Shown here in pieces: positions 1-6,056 of a stretch of 7,015 nt of DNA. The first letter of the stretch is position 1; the number at the start of each line of letters is the position of its first letter. The stretch comes from an uncultured Sphingomonadales bacterium. GTDB lineage: Bacteria > Pseudomonadota > Alphaproteobacteria > Sphingomonadales > Sphingomonadaceae. Made by a program: the position numbers and the translations under genes. The stretch lies in assembly GCA_903868655.1 (NCBI GenBank), contig CAIPWG010000420.1:1-7015 (forward strand). Reading direction: 5' to 3'. The notes under the pieces are model-generated. The model was not told the DNA's origin, did no database searches, and saw only the letters and a list, made by a program, of their open reading frames with translations.

Positions 1-988
1 AAACACGCACGAAGGTCAATTGGCCCACAAATGGATCAGTCATCAGTTTGAACGCCAGGGCGGAGAACTTCTCGCTGTCATCCGCCTTTCGAGTGACCGG
101 ATTTTCGTCTTCGTCAGTGCCACCAACTGGAGGAATGTCCACTGGTGAAGGCATGAACTCGACCACGGCATCCAACATTCGTTGCACACCCTTGTTCTTG
201 AACGCCGAACCGCAGACCACCGGCACGAATTTCTGCGCCAGCGCGCCCTTGCGGATCAACGCCTTCAACGTGGCGACATCGGGCAGGTTGCCTTCGAGAT
301 AGGCTTCCATCGCGGCGTCGTCCTGTTCGACTGCGAGTTCGATCAGCGTATTGCGGTATTCCTCGGCTTCGTCAGCCAGGTCTTCCGGAATATCGGTGTA
401 ATCGAAATTCGCGCCCAGGCTCTCGTCGTGCCAGATGATCGCGCGGTTGTGGACCAGATCGACCAAACCCTTGAAATCGCTTTCGGCGCCAATCGGCAGA
501 TACAGCACCGCAGGCACCGCGCCGAGCCGATCGATGATCGACTGCACGCAATACTTGAAGTTCGCGCCGGTGCGGTCGAGCTTGTTGATGAAGCACATGC
601 GCGGAACGCCGTACTTGTCAGCCTGACGCCACACGGTTTCCGACTGCGGTTCAACCCCGGCGACGCCATCAAAGCAAGCCACCGCGCCATCGAGCACGCG
701 CAGCGAGCGTTCGACTTCGATGGTGAAGTCGACGTGCCCGGGGGTGTCGATGATGTTGATGCGGTAATCGCCCCAGAAGCAGGTTGTCGCGGCCGACGTG
801 ATTGTAATGCCGCGTTCCTGTTCCTGTTCCATCCAGTCCATCGTGGCGGCGCCGTCGTGGACTTCGCCGATCTTGTAGGACTTGCCGGTGTAATAGAGAA
901 TACGCTCGGTCGTCGTGGTCTTGCCGGCGTCGATGTGCGCCATGATACCGATATTGCGATAGCGCTCGAGCGGCGTGCTGCGGGCCAT
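1..988 (-). CDS. fusA: Elongation factor G (EF-G), N-terminal part, cut by the left window edge
   Basis: EF-G is the cytosolic GTPase that drives translocation of tRNA and mRNA on the ribosome and, with RRF, ribosome recycling. Translation from the ATG at 988 gives [20 protein letters not shown] and continues open to base 1, giving 329 codons of a protein usually near 690 residues. The whole GTPase domain is present: P-loop AHIDAGKT at residues 17-24, switch I RGITI at 59-63, DTPGH at 81-85, NKLD at 135-138 and SAF at 261-263. The EF-G specific insert (G' subdomain, about 160-255) and the first strand of domain II ([11 protein letters not shown]) follow. The start is supported by AAGGGA at 996-1001, 7 bases upstream. 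It is the third gene of a str operon, 145 bp after rpsG. No frame defect is seen in the visible part. Identification is certain; the missing C-terminal half lies outside the window. Confidence 0.98.
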   Translation of the reverse strand, partial: MARSTPLERYRNIGIMAHIDAGKTTTTERILYYTGKSYKIGEVHDGAATMDWMEQEQERGITITSAATTCFWGDYRINIIDTPGHVDFTIEVERSLRVLDGAVACFDGVAGVEPQSETVWRQADKYGVPRMCFINKLDRTGANFKYCVQSIIDRLGAVPAVLYLPIGAESDFKGLVDLVHNRAIIWHDESLGANFDYTDIPEDLADEAEEYRNTLIELAVEQDDAAMEAYLEGNLPDVATLKALIRKGALAQKFVPVVCGSAFKNKGVQRMLDAVVEFMPSPVDIPPVGGTDEDENPVTRKADDSEKFSALAFKLMTDPFVGQLTFVRV

Positions 989-1010
989 GGTAAGTTCCCT
1001 TATGGTCGAG

Positions 1011-1057
1011 GGGGCGTGGTCGTAGGGCGATGGCGGATCAGGACCGCGCCACGCCCC
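1011..1057 (-). promoter_or_regulatory. Long stem-loop in the rpsG-fusA spacer, just before the fusA ribosome binding site
   Basis: GGGGCGTGG and CCACGCCCC form a perfect 9-bp inverted repeat (1011-1019 with 1049-1057) around a 29-base loop. In the transcript sense the loop contains a second small stem, GCGG with CCGC. The structure ends about 10 bases before the fusA Shine-Dalgarno sequence. No T run follows it, so it does not look like an intrinsic terminator. It could stabilise the message, tune fusA initiation or be a processing site. The repeat is seen directly; the role is inference. Confidence 0.5.
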
Positions 1058-1078
1058 TTGGTTCAATTGCGTGACCGT

Positions 1079-1107
1079 ATTGTGACGTTATCGCGCCGCG
1101 CAGACAA
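1079..1107 (-). promoter_or_regulatory. Candidate internal promoter ahead of fusA (weak)
   Basis: On the minus strand TTGTCT (1102-1107) and CACAAT (1079-1084) are separated by 17 bases. Each matches four of six positions of the sigma-70 consensus. It would give fusA transcription independent of rpsL-rpsG. The match is modest in a GC-rich spacer and may be chance. Confidence 0.25.
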
Positions 1108-1109
1108 CA

Positions 1110-1121
1110 GCCCGCGCGGGC
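1110..1121. repeat. Perfect 12-bp palindrome just after the rpsG stop codon
   Basis: GCCCGCGCGGGC is self-complementary and lies 13 bases after the rpsG stop on the minus strand. It could form a 4-bp hairpin with a GCGC loop in RNA. There is no adjoining T run. It may be a minor part of the structured spacer or simply high-GC composition. Confidence 0.35.
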
Positions 1122-1133
1122 GATCCGTCGTGC

Positions 1134-1603
1134 TTACCAGCGATAGTGGCTGAAAGCGCGGTTGGCGTCCGCCATACGGTGGGTATCTTCGCGCTTCTTC
1201 ACCGCGTTGCCGCGGTTGTTCGCTGCGTCGAGCAGTTCAGCCGAAAGGCGCGCCGACATCGTCGTTTCCGAACGGTTCCGGGCTGCCGTGATCAGCCAAC
1301 GGATGGCCAGCGCCTGGGCGCGTTCCGGACGAACTTCGACAGGAACCTGATACGTTGCACCACCAACGCGGCGCGAGCGCACTTCGATCTGCGGCTTCAC
1401 GTTGTTCAGCGCATCGTGAAACAGCTGCAACGGGTCCGCCTTGGCGCGGGTCTGCATGGTTTCGAGCGCGCCGTAGACAATGCCTTCGGCTGCAGACTTT
1501 TTGCCGTCGTACATGAGGTTGTTCATGAACTTTGACAGGGTTTGATCACCGAATTTCGGATCGGGCAGGATGACCGCTTTTCCGGACGACGACGACGTGA
1601 CAT
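1134..1603 (-). CDS. rpsG: 30S ribosomal protein S7, with an apparent one-base frameshift at codon 10-11
   Basis: S7 nucleates assembly of the 30S head by binding the 3' major domain of 16S rRNA, and sits at the E-site and mRNA exit channel. The ATG at 1603 is preceded by AAGGAA (1610-1615) with a 6-base spacer and reads [10 protein letters not shown], a normal alphaproteobacterial start. That frame is then lost. The remainder, starting [11 protein letters not shown], is read from base 1574 in the next frame and is intact through NRAFSHYRW and TAA at 1134. Adding one base near 1574-1576 (for example CGG GTC in place of CGGTC) joins the two parts into exactly 156 residues, the usual S7 length. 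Without repair no good start codon serves the main frame: it only runs back through the spacer into the 3' part of rpsL. rpsG is essential, so a sequencing or assembly deletion is likeliest. It lies 89 bp after rpsL and 145 bp before fusA. Confidence 0.95.
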
Positions 1604-1609
1604 AGGAAC

Positions 1610-1615
1610 TTCCTT
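1610..1615 (-). promoter_or_regulatory. rpsG ribosome binding site, which fixes the start at 1603
   Basis: AAGGAA on the minus strand lies 6 bases upstream of the ATG at 1603. It matters because that ATG is out of frame with most of rpsG as written. The good Shine-Dalgarno sequence and the conserved [10 protein letters not shown] after it together show this is the true start and that the break lies downstream. Confidence 0.85.
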
Positions 1616-1626
1616 CTGACTTGGCC

Positions 1627-1642
1627 GGACCGCGGCGGGTCC
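1627..1642 (-). promoter_or_regulatory. Small hairpin in the rpsL-rpsG spacer
   Basis: GGACC and GGTCC (1638-1642 and 1627-1631 in transcript order) form a 5-bp stem with a 6-base loop, 11 bases upstream of the rpsG Shine-Dalgarno sequence. In E. coli, S7 represses its own translation by binding the rpsL-rpsG intercistronic RNA. This hairpin is in the matching place, but resemblance to the E. coli site was not established. There is no T run, so it is not a terminator. Confidence 0.35.
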
Positions 1643-1692
1643 TTATCGCTTCAATGCGGCGCACATGGGGTGTTCCCGCGCGCCGGCATGGA

Positions 1693-2064
1693 TCACTTCG
1701 GACGCTTGGCGCCGTACTTCGAACGGCTCTGCTTGCGGTCCTTGACGCCCTGTGTATCGAGCACGCCGCGCAACACATGGTAACGCACGCCGGGAAGGTC
1801 GCGAACGCGGCCACCACGGATCAGCACGACCGAGTGTTCTTGCAGGTTGTGGCCTTCGCCAGGGATGTACGAAATGACTTCGCGGCTGTTGGTCAGACGG
1901 ATCTTGGCGACCTTGCGGAGTGCCGAGTTCGGCTTCTTCGGGGTGGTCGTATAGACGCGGGTGCAAACGCCACGCTTTTGTGGGTTCTGCTCCATCGCAG
2001 GGACCTTGCTCTTGGCCTTCTGCGGAACGCGGCCATGACGGACCAGCTGGTTGATCGTAGGCAT
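1693..2064 (-). CDS. rpsL: 30S ribosomal protein S12
   Basis: S12 lies at the decoding centre of the 30S subunit and influences tRNA selection and accuracy. The ATG at 2064 gives [15 protein letters not shown] and a complete 123-residue protein ending GAKRPK before TGA. The hallmark segments are present: [20 protein letters not shown] at 29-48 and [11 protein letters not shown] at 68-78, followed by [13 protein letters not shown] at 84-96. Lys43 of the TPKKPNS loop is kept, and Asp89, the residue methylthiolated by RimO in E. coli, is kept. Position 88 is Arg (codon CGC at 1803-1801), where E. coli and many bacteria have Lys; this is the site of the classic K88R streptomycin-resistance change. 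The open frame extends 46 codons further upstream to 2202, but S12 proteins begin at MPTINQ. AAGGTGAA lies 9 bases before that ATG. It is the first gene of the str operon. Confidence 0.98.
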   Translation of the reverse strand: MPTINQLVRHGRVPQKAKSKVPAMEQNPQKRGVCTRVYTTTPKKPNSALRKVAKIRLTNSREVISYIPGEGHNLQEHSVVLIRGGRVRDLPGVRYHVLRGVLDTQGVKDRKQSRSKYGAKRPK

Positions 2065-2180
2065 TGTGAAGACTTCACCTTGGTTTTGGCATCGCGTCGC
2101 ATCGGTGAAGGAAATGCGCGCATCGCGCCTGCATGAGCAAACCCTGCCCGTGGGCAGTGATCGCATCCAGACGCGAGCCG

Positions 2181-2211
2181 AAAAACACTCCACCCGCGCC
2201 ACGGCGCCGGG
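2181..2211 (-). promoter_or_regulatory. Imperfect hairpin followed by T5 in the rpsL leader, possible attenuator
   Basis: In the transcript sense CCCG, a bulged G, CGC, loop CGTG, then GCG and CGGG form a 7-bp GC-rich stem (2211-2193). It is followed after 7 bases by TTTTT (2185-2181). The gap between stem and T run is longer than in a standard intrinsic terminator. It may be a weak attenuator or just a structured leader element. Confidence 0.25.
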
Positions 2212-2234
2212 TTACTTTGCCAGGCTGGAGACCC

Positions 2235-2247
2235 GGGGGTTCCCCCC
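2235..2247 (-). promoter_or_regulatory. Compact G/C hairpin in the rpsL leader
   Basis: The transcript reads GGGGGGAACCCCC. It can form 5 G-C pairs closed by a GAA loop, or 4 pairs with a GGAA tetraloop of the GNRA type. No T run follows. A stable leader hairpin is plain from the sequence; any function is inference. Confidence 0.35.
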
Positions 2248-2327
2248 ATCCCGCAGACTGCCAATGTTCAGCTCGACATGTCCGGCAGCACAGGAACACA
2301 ACGTGCTCTGGCCTGCCGAAGTGCGGG

Positions 2328-2356
2328 CCATTACGCGCAAGGTCGTGTCTGGTCAA
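2328..2356 (-). promoter_or_regulatory. Candidate str operon promoter
   Basis: TTGACC (2351-2356, five of six matches to the sigma-70 -35 box) is followed after 17 bases by TAATGG (2328-2333). The -10 match is poor. A better -10, CGTAAT (2330-2335, four of six), is only 15 bases away. The position, just after the upstream gene's stop and before a leader, fits the main rpsL promoter. The strong -35 makes this the best candidate in the spacer. Confidence 0.4.
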
Positions 2357-2379
2357 CCAGTACAGCGAAAAAACACTTG

Positions 2380-3741
2380 CTATCGCCCGATCAAACCCAG
2401 CGCGTGACGGATGAAGGCGTCGCGGTCGGTTATCCATTGCGCTTTGGGTGGCAGCTTTGGGTCGGTGAAAGTCCAACCCTCCTTGCCATAGACGCGCGCC
2501 ATCAACCCCTTGGTGTGGAACGCGATGGAAACCGTGCGTTGTTCCGCGCGCATTGACTGTTCGGTGCCTTCGACGTGGGTTCCGCCTGGCGCAAAGCTTG
2601 CCCCTTGCGGGCGCAGGGCGAAGACATAGGGTTCGGTGCGAAAGCTGTCGACAGTGGTATCGAAAAACACGGACAGATAGACTTGGTCCAGCACATTCAG
2701 CGGATCGGCCGGCATGCGCCATGCGGGTGTGGTGAGCACGCTCCAGGGGTAGTTGCCCGGTGCGCCATAAAGCATGTCGGTGCGCAAATCGACGAGCGCG
2801 TCGCGCGGAGACTGCGCCGTGGCATGGCGAAGAATATGCAGGTTTTGCGACCAGGTGAAGCCATACGCCGTCGCATCGATCAAAGGCATGGCTGAAGCCG
2901 TGGTGCCAACTGGCTGGTTCGACACGGTCACATTTTCGTAAATCCGCAGATAGGCCTTGTCTTTCAACTGGTGGCCACTGGCGATGTTTCCCCCGGCATG
3001 CTGACCGCGCCAGATCGAGTTGCGGAAATGGGAAACCAGAGTGCCATTGATATAGGTCGTGTGCTCCTGATCGACATTGGTACCGACATTGCCCGCGATA
3101 TCGCTGTCTTCGATATACAGCATCGTTTGACCACCGGGCACAAACACTGCATTTTTGCCGCCGTAGATCCGGCAACGCCGAAGCACCGCGCTGAACAGGC
3201 CTGGCGACGTTCCGCCAAACGCTTCGAGGTGCAGCGCACCCATTGGCTGCACCGCGCCGGGGAAATCGAGATCGATATCGCGCATTTCAAAATGCACACG
3301 CTGACGGCCGAAATCAAACAATCGCAAATCAATCGTGGCCCATTCATTCGACGTGCGAAAGGTCACCCTTTGCCCCGGCACAGATGATCGCAAAATATAC
3401 TGCGTGCCCTGCAAAGTACCCACAATCTGCGGCATCCACGGCGCGAAGGGATAAACACAGGGCTGTCCCGCGCTGTCACGTGCCTCATAGACAAATTCAA
3501 CGCCGCCTTCGGCCCGCCCATACAGCGAATCCGCGTTGCGTCCGACATAGACCTCACGCCCCGCAAGACGTGAAGCGTCGCATTTGACAAACAGGCGGGT
3601 CGCCGGTTTCACCAGCCCCTGCATCGGCATGTAAAAAGGATAGACCGCATCGGCAGATCCAGTCTGCGCCGATGCCCCGTTTGGTGCACCAAACAGCAAA
3701 AGAACAGCCAGCGTCGCCAAAAATCCACGCACCGAGCCCAC
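2380..3741 (-). CDS. Exported protein, probable right-handed parallel beta-helix, function unknown
   Basis: I chose the GTG at 3741 because AGGAGA (3748-3753) sits 6 bases upstream and the protein then opens with a signal peptide: MGSVRG, a hydrophobic stretch at about 7-18, and GASA before Gln26, a typical signal peptidase I site. The open frame continues 20 codons further upstream, but that would bury the signal. The product is 453 residues with a mature part of about 428. Residues about 145-275 contain short alternating strands and turns (for example RRCRIYGGKNAVFV, MLYIEDSDIAGNV), then an EHTTYI segment near 226 and SGHQLKDKAYLRIYENV at about 255-271. This resembles pectin-lyase-like beta-helix proteins with a GHxLK segment. 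No catalytic set could be assigned. The destination is periplasm or beyond. It is transcribed divergently from the GT22 gene and lies 315 bp upstream of rpsL. It could bind or process a polysaccharide, but this is inference. Confidence 0.85.
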   Translation of the reverse strand: MGSVRGFLATLAVLLLFGAPNGASAQTGSADAVYPFYMPMQGLVKPATRLFVKCDASRLAGREVYVGRNADSLYGRAEGGVEFVYEARDSAGQPCVYPFAPWMPQIVGTLQGTQYILRSSVPGQRVTFRTSNEWATIDLRLFDFGRQRVHFEMRDIDLDFPGAVQPMGALHLEAFGGTSPGLFSAVLRRCRIYGGKNAVFVPGGQTMLYIEDSDIAGNVGTNVDQEHTTYINGTLVSHFRNSIWRGQHAGGNIASGHQLKDKAYLRIYENVTVSNQPVGTTASAMPLIDATAYGFTWSQNLHILRHATAQSPRDALVDLRTDMLYGAPGNYPWSVLTTPAWRMPADPLNVLDQVYLSVFFDTTVDSFRTEPYVFALRPQGASFAPGGTHVEGTEQSMRAEQRTVSIAFHTKGLMARVYGKEGWTFTDPKLPPKAQWITDRDAFIRHALGLIGR

Positions 3742-3870
3742 GCCCGTTCTCCTACCGATGTGATTCGGGGGATAACAGACCAACCTGGCAAAGTCAGCCA
3801 ACGCGCTTGCCCCTGCCCGATCGGCCCGATATGCGCCGTAGAGCGCGGCCAGTGGGGGTTTTCATGGGGG
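3742..3870. promoter_or_regulatory. Divergent intergenic region between the beta-helix gene and the GT22 gene
   Basis: These 129 bases must carry the starts of two outward transcripts. Toward the beta-helix gene, TTGGCT (3796-3801) and TGTTAT (3772-3777) are 18 bases apart, each with four of six sigma-70 matches. Toward the GT22 gene I see only a poor TTGCCC/TATGCG pair. A shared spacer allows joint control of the exported protein and the GT22-lipoprotein pair. No clear operator was recognised; CCGATCGG is the only obvious short palindrome. Confidence 0.4.
3748..3753 (-). promoter_or_regulatory. Ribosome binding site that decides the GTG start of the beta-helix gene
   Basis: AGGAGA on the minus strand is 6 bases from the GTG at 3741. 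Together with the signal peptide beginning right there, it favours the GTG over the ATG 20 codons upstream, which has no comparable site. Confidence 0.8.
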
Positions 3871-5405
3871 ATGCAGCAGCTTGAGGATCAACCTCGTTTT
3901 CCAAACAGTCGGGCCACGCCCTTGCGCCTGACACCGCGTCTTGGTCAGCACCATCTTGTGCCGGGCATAATCGGTGTGGCACTGGTGCTGCGTCTGGTTT
4001 TGTCGAGCCGCATGACTGTCTTTCACGCCGACGAGGTCTGGCAATATCTGGAACCGGCTTATGGCCTGGTAACCGGATCATGGGTGCGGGCGTGGGAATT
4101 TCATGCCGGGATACGCGGCTGGTTCGTGCCGCTGATGCTTTCAGCGCCGCTTGCGCTGGGCCATGCTTTGGCACCGCAAAGCCAACTGCATTTATGGCTG
4201 GTGCGTACGGCTCTGTCGCTATTGTCGCTGGGTGTGCCCTGGGCTTGGTATGACCTCGCACGCCGGTTTGGCCGCACCCACGCGCTCGTTGCCGCATGGG
4301 TGGGAGCCGTATGGTGCGAAGTATTCTATTTCGCGGTTCGACCATCTGCCGAAGGCATTGGTCTGTCACTGCTGTTTCCAGCCATGGCCCTTGCCCAGCG
4401 ATTGCGCAGCCGCGCCCGGTTCCATGAGGCCGGGGCGCTCGGCCTGCTGCTGGCGCTGGGGTTTGTTGTGCGGTTTCACTATCTCCCCGCGATCGCTCTG
4501 ATCGCACTGTGGAGTGTGGGGCGCAACGCGCGGCAGGTCATTCCCGGTCTGGCACTCGGTATAGCGAGCGGGCTTGCCTTGGGCGGCTTTGGCGATGTGG
4601 TTACCGGGCACCCCCCACTGCTGTGGATCTGGCGCAGTATCGCCTTCAACGTCGTGCAAGGCGGCAGCGACATGTTCGGCACGCAACCGCCTTGGTGGTT
4701 TGTCACATATCAGGGACTGACCTGGAGCTGGGCGACACTGCTTCTTGTACCACTCGCGCTGATTGGCGCGCGACGGCAGCCGATGCTGCTTGCAATGGCG
4801 ATCGCTATTTACGCCACGCACTCGCTGATCGCGCACAAGGAATACCGGTTTGTGCTGTTGGGTACCACAACGCTGGTCCTGCTTGCCGCGATCGGCTCGG
4901 TCGATGTCTGGAATATCGTATCACGCAAATTTCGACTGTCCTCGTCGCTTGCTACGCCGGGGCTGTGCTTGGCCTGGTCCATGCTCAGCTTGGTGGTTGG
5001 CCTGTCGCCGATTTCGGTGATTATTGGAACCAGGGCGATATCCCGTTTCAATCGTTGGTCATCGCGGGCGAACAACCCGGCATTTGCGGCTTTGCGATGT
5101 ACGAGCAACCCGCCCACCCGGCACTTGCGATGACCATGTTCAACCGGCCCGTTCCTGTACTGCTGTTTGACGGCCCCGAGGCACCGCTCGAAGCGCGCGC
5201 CATGGTTGCCCGGTACAATGTGATCGAGGCCTCACAATTGAATGGTCCAGCACTGCCCCCCGGTTTTCATCGTGTCGGCTGTCGCGGTGAAGAATACCTG
5301 AATATCGAGGATCGTCTGCAATGCATTTACGTGCGCAGCGGGACTTGCCAGGGATCTTCTGGCGATTTCGCCTATCAACCCGCGATCGAAAGGCGCGGCA
5401 AGTGA
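3871..5405 (+). CDS. GT22-family membrane glycosyltransferase (ALG9/PIG-B type), with an apparent one-base frameshift near 5008-5012
   Basis: GT22 enzymes are GT-C fold, multi-spanning glycosyltransferases that take a sugar from a lipid-phosphate donor on the outer face of the membrane; the eukaryotic members are mannosyltransferases of N-glycan and GPI synthesis. From the ATG at 3871, membrane segments begin at about residue 29 and recur to about 380. Family motifs are FHADEVWQYLEPA at 51-63 (acidic pair Asp54-Glu55 in the first outer loop), WEFHAGIRGW at 75-84 and HKEYRF at 322-327. After LSP (378-380, bases 5002-5010) the first frame degenerates and stops at 5133. The next frame continues as DFGDYWNQGDIPFQS from 5010 to TGA at 5405 and supplies a plausible C-terminal soluble part with several Cys. 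Adding one base (CCG GAT for CCGAT) gives 511 residues. The ATG at 3760 is an alternative start but would occupy the divergent spacer. The last 4 bases overlap the lipoprotein gene, supporting a functional end at 5405. Donor and acceptor are unknown. Confidence 0.85.
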
Positions 5406-5986
5406 GCCGTCACGTTCTCGTCCTGCTGGTCGCGAGCACAACCATGGCAGGTTGCAGCCAGACTGCTGCGCCTGTTGCGCCGGCACCCTGCCCATTGCAC
5501 GCGGCCTTGTCGGCTGAAGCACCAGCCAAGGGCATCGCGGTTGAAACGACCAACCCCGGACATTGCCTGGCGATACGCGCCGAAGCAGGTGACCTGACGG
5601 CAGCATTGCAACTGGGGGATTTCTACCACGACTTGCCCGGCACTATCCCCTTGATCGACCGTCGCGGGCATCAGCTGCACTGGTATCGCGTGGCCGCAAA
5701 CGGTGGATCACCTGCGGGGGCTTGGGCTGCTGTACGATTGATCGACACGAACCACGATATTCAAGTGCCCAACGATGCCCTGGCCTATCTGTTTGTGGCG
5801 GTGAAAGCGGGCATTCCCGAAGCGGGCGATTATCTGATCGACCAATGGCAGGACGGCCGCATCGATCCGGGCAAGTTGTGGCGCCTGCGTCGCTGGCTCG
5901 ATACGCCCGGTGCATTGCCAGCCGGTCAGCGCGATGAAATCATCGCCGGCCTGAACGCACCCGCCGACACACTTCTGGAAGAATGA
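5402..5986 (+). CDS. Sel1-like repeat lipoprotein, function unknown
   Basis: The start is the GTG at 5402, which overlaps the GT22 stop as GTGA and has AAAGG (5389-5393) 8 bases upstream. An in-frame ATG at 5321 lies deep in the GT22 gene and would place 27 charged residues before the signal, so it is rejected. The 194-residue product opens with a lipoprotein signal: HVLVLLVASTTMAGC with Cys18 as the lipidation site (lipobox MAGC). A Pro/Ala-rich linker follows to about 45. Residues about 59-115 look like Sel1-type alpha-solenoid repeats: AEAGDLTAALQLGDFY, then HWYRVAANGGSPAGAWAA, with a third partial unit near 125-145 (ALAYLFVAVKAGIPEAGDYL). Such repeats usually mediate protein contacts. Anchoring would be to the outer or inner membrane; no Asp follows the Cys (CSQT), which by E. 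coli rules favours the outer membrane. Coupled translation with the GT22 enzyme suggests a partner role, for example a scaffold. Confidence 0.85.
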   Translation: MSRHVLVLLVASTTMAGCSQTAAPVAPAPCPLHAALSAEAPAKGIAVETTNPGHCLAIRAEAGDLTAALQLGDFYHDLPGTIPLIDRRGHQLHWYRVAANGGSPAGAWAAVRLIDTNHDIQVPNDALAYLFVAVKAGIPEAGDYLIDQWQDGRIDPGKLWRLRRWLDTPGALPAGQRDEIIAGLNAPADTLLEE

Positions 5987-5996
5987 GCCGCCCATG

Positions 5997-6026
5997 AAAA
6001 AGGCCCCAGCCGTTACCGGCGGGGCC
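5997..6026 (-). terminator. Intrinsic terminator of the ATP synthase F0 operon
   Basis: On the minus strand GGCCCC-GCCG, loop GTAA, CGGC, a bulged T and GGGGCC form a 10-bp GC stem (6026-6002). TTTTT (6001-5997) follows at once. It lies 30 bases after the atpF stop. Read on the plus strand the same stem is followed only by CTCTTC, so it would be a poorer terminator for the convergent lipoprotein gene, whose stop lies 15 bases before the stem. Confidence 0.93.
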
Positions 6027-6056
6027 CTCTTCAGACATGCTGGCCTGAACCGGAGT

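Larger units (their letters stand above)
2065..2379 (-). promoter_or_regulatory. Gene-free leader and promoter region of the str operon (315 bp)
   Basis: No convincing gene lies here. Frames crossing it are extensions of rpsL or shadows of the beta-helix gene. Reading toward rpsL it contains an unstructured T6 tract (2373-2368), a candidate promoter (2328-2356), a GC-rich hairpin at 2235-2247, a bulged hairpin at 2193-2211 followed by T5 at 2185-2181, and a short palindrome TGCCCGTGGGCA at 2145-2156. If the promoter call is right, the rpsL message has a 5' leader of roughly 250 bases, long enough to carry regulatory structure. The upstream beta-helix gene is on the same strand and no good terminator separates them, so readthrough into the str operon is possible. 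Confidence 0.6.

Noticed and set aside
182..1153. A 323-codon open frame on the plus strand
   Set aside because: It is antisense to fusA, has low-complexity Arg/Val/Ala-rich content with no recognisable domain, and fusA is certain.
1604..1817. N-terminal extension of the S7 frame up to an ATG at 1817
   Set aside because: It runs through the spacer and into the 3' part of rpsL. The conserved S7 start with its ribosome binding site is at 1603, in the other frame.
2368..2373. T6 run on the minus strand just after the beta-helix gene, as a terminator
   Set aside because: No stable GC stem precedes it, so it does not meet the form of an intrinsic terminator.
2075..3175. A 366-codon minus-strand frame across the rpsL leader and the 3' half of the beta-helix gene
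   Set aside because: It is an alternate-frame shadow rich in Arg, His and Cys; the overlapping frame has a signal peptide, ribosome binding site and coherent fold.
3760..3870. ATG at 3760 as the GT22 start
   Set aside because: The extra 37 residues look unlike a GT22 N-terminus and would fill the divergent promoter region. The ATG at 3871 lies at a sensible distance before the first membrane helix, though its ribosome binding site is not strong.
3794..4507. A 237-codon minus-strand frame
   Set aside because: It is antisense to the GT22 gene, whose family motifs are clear, and its composition is Arg/Pro-rich without a domain.
4509..5009. The plus-strand frame from 4509 as the start of a separate 298-residue protein
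   Set aside because: Up to about 5009 it is a shadow of the GT22 membrane frame. Only the part from 5010 onward is real coding sequence, as the GT22 C-terminus.
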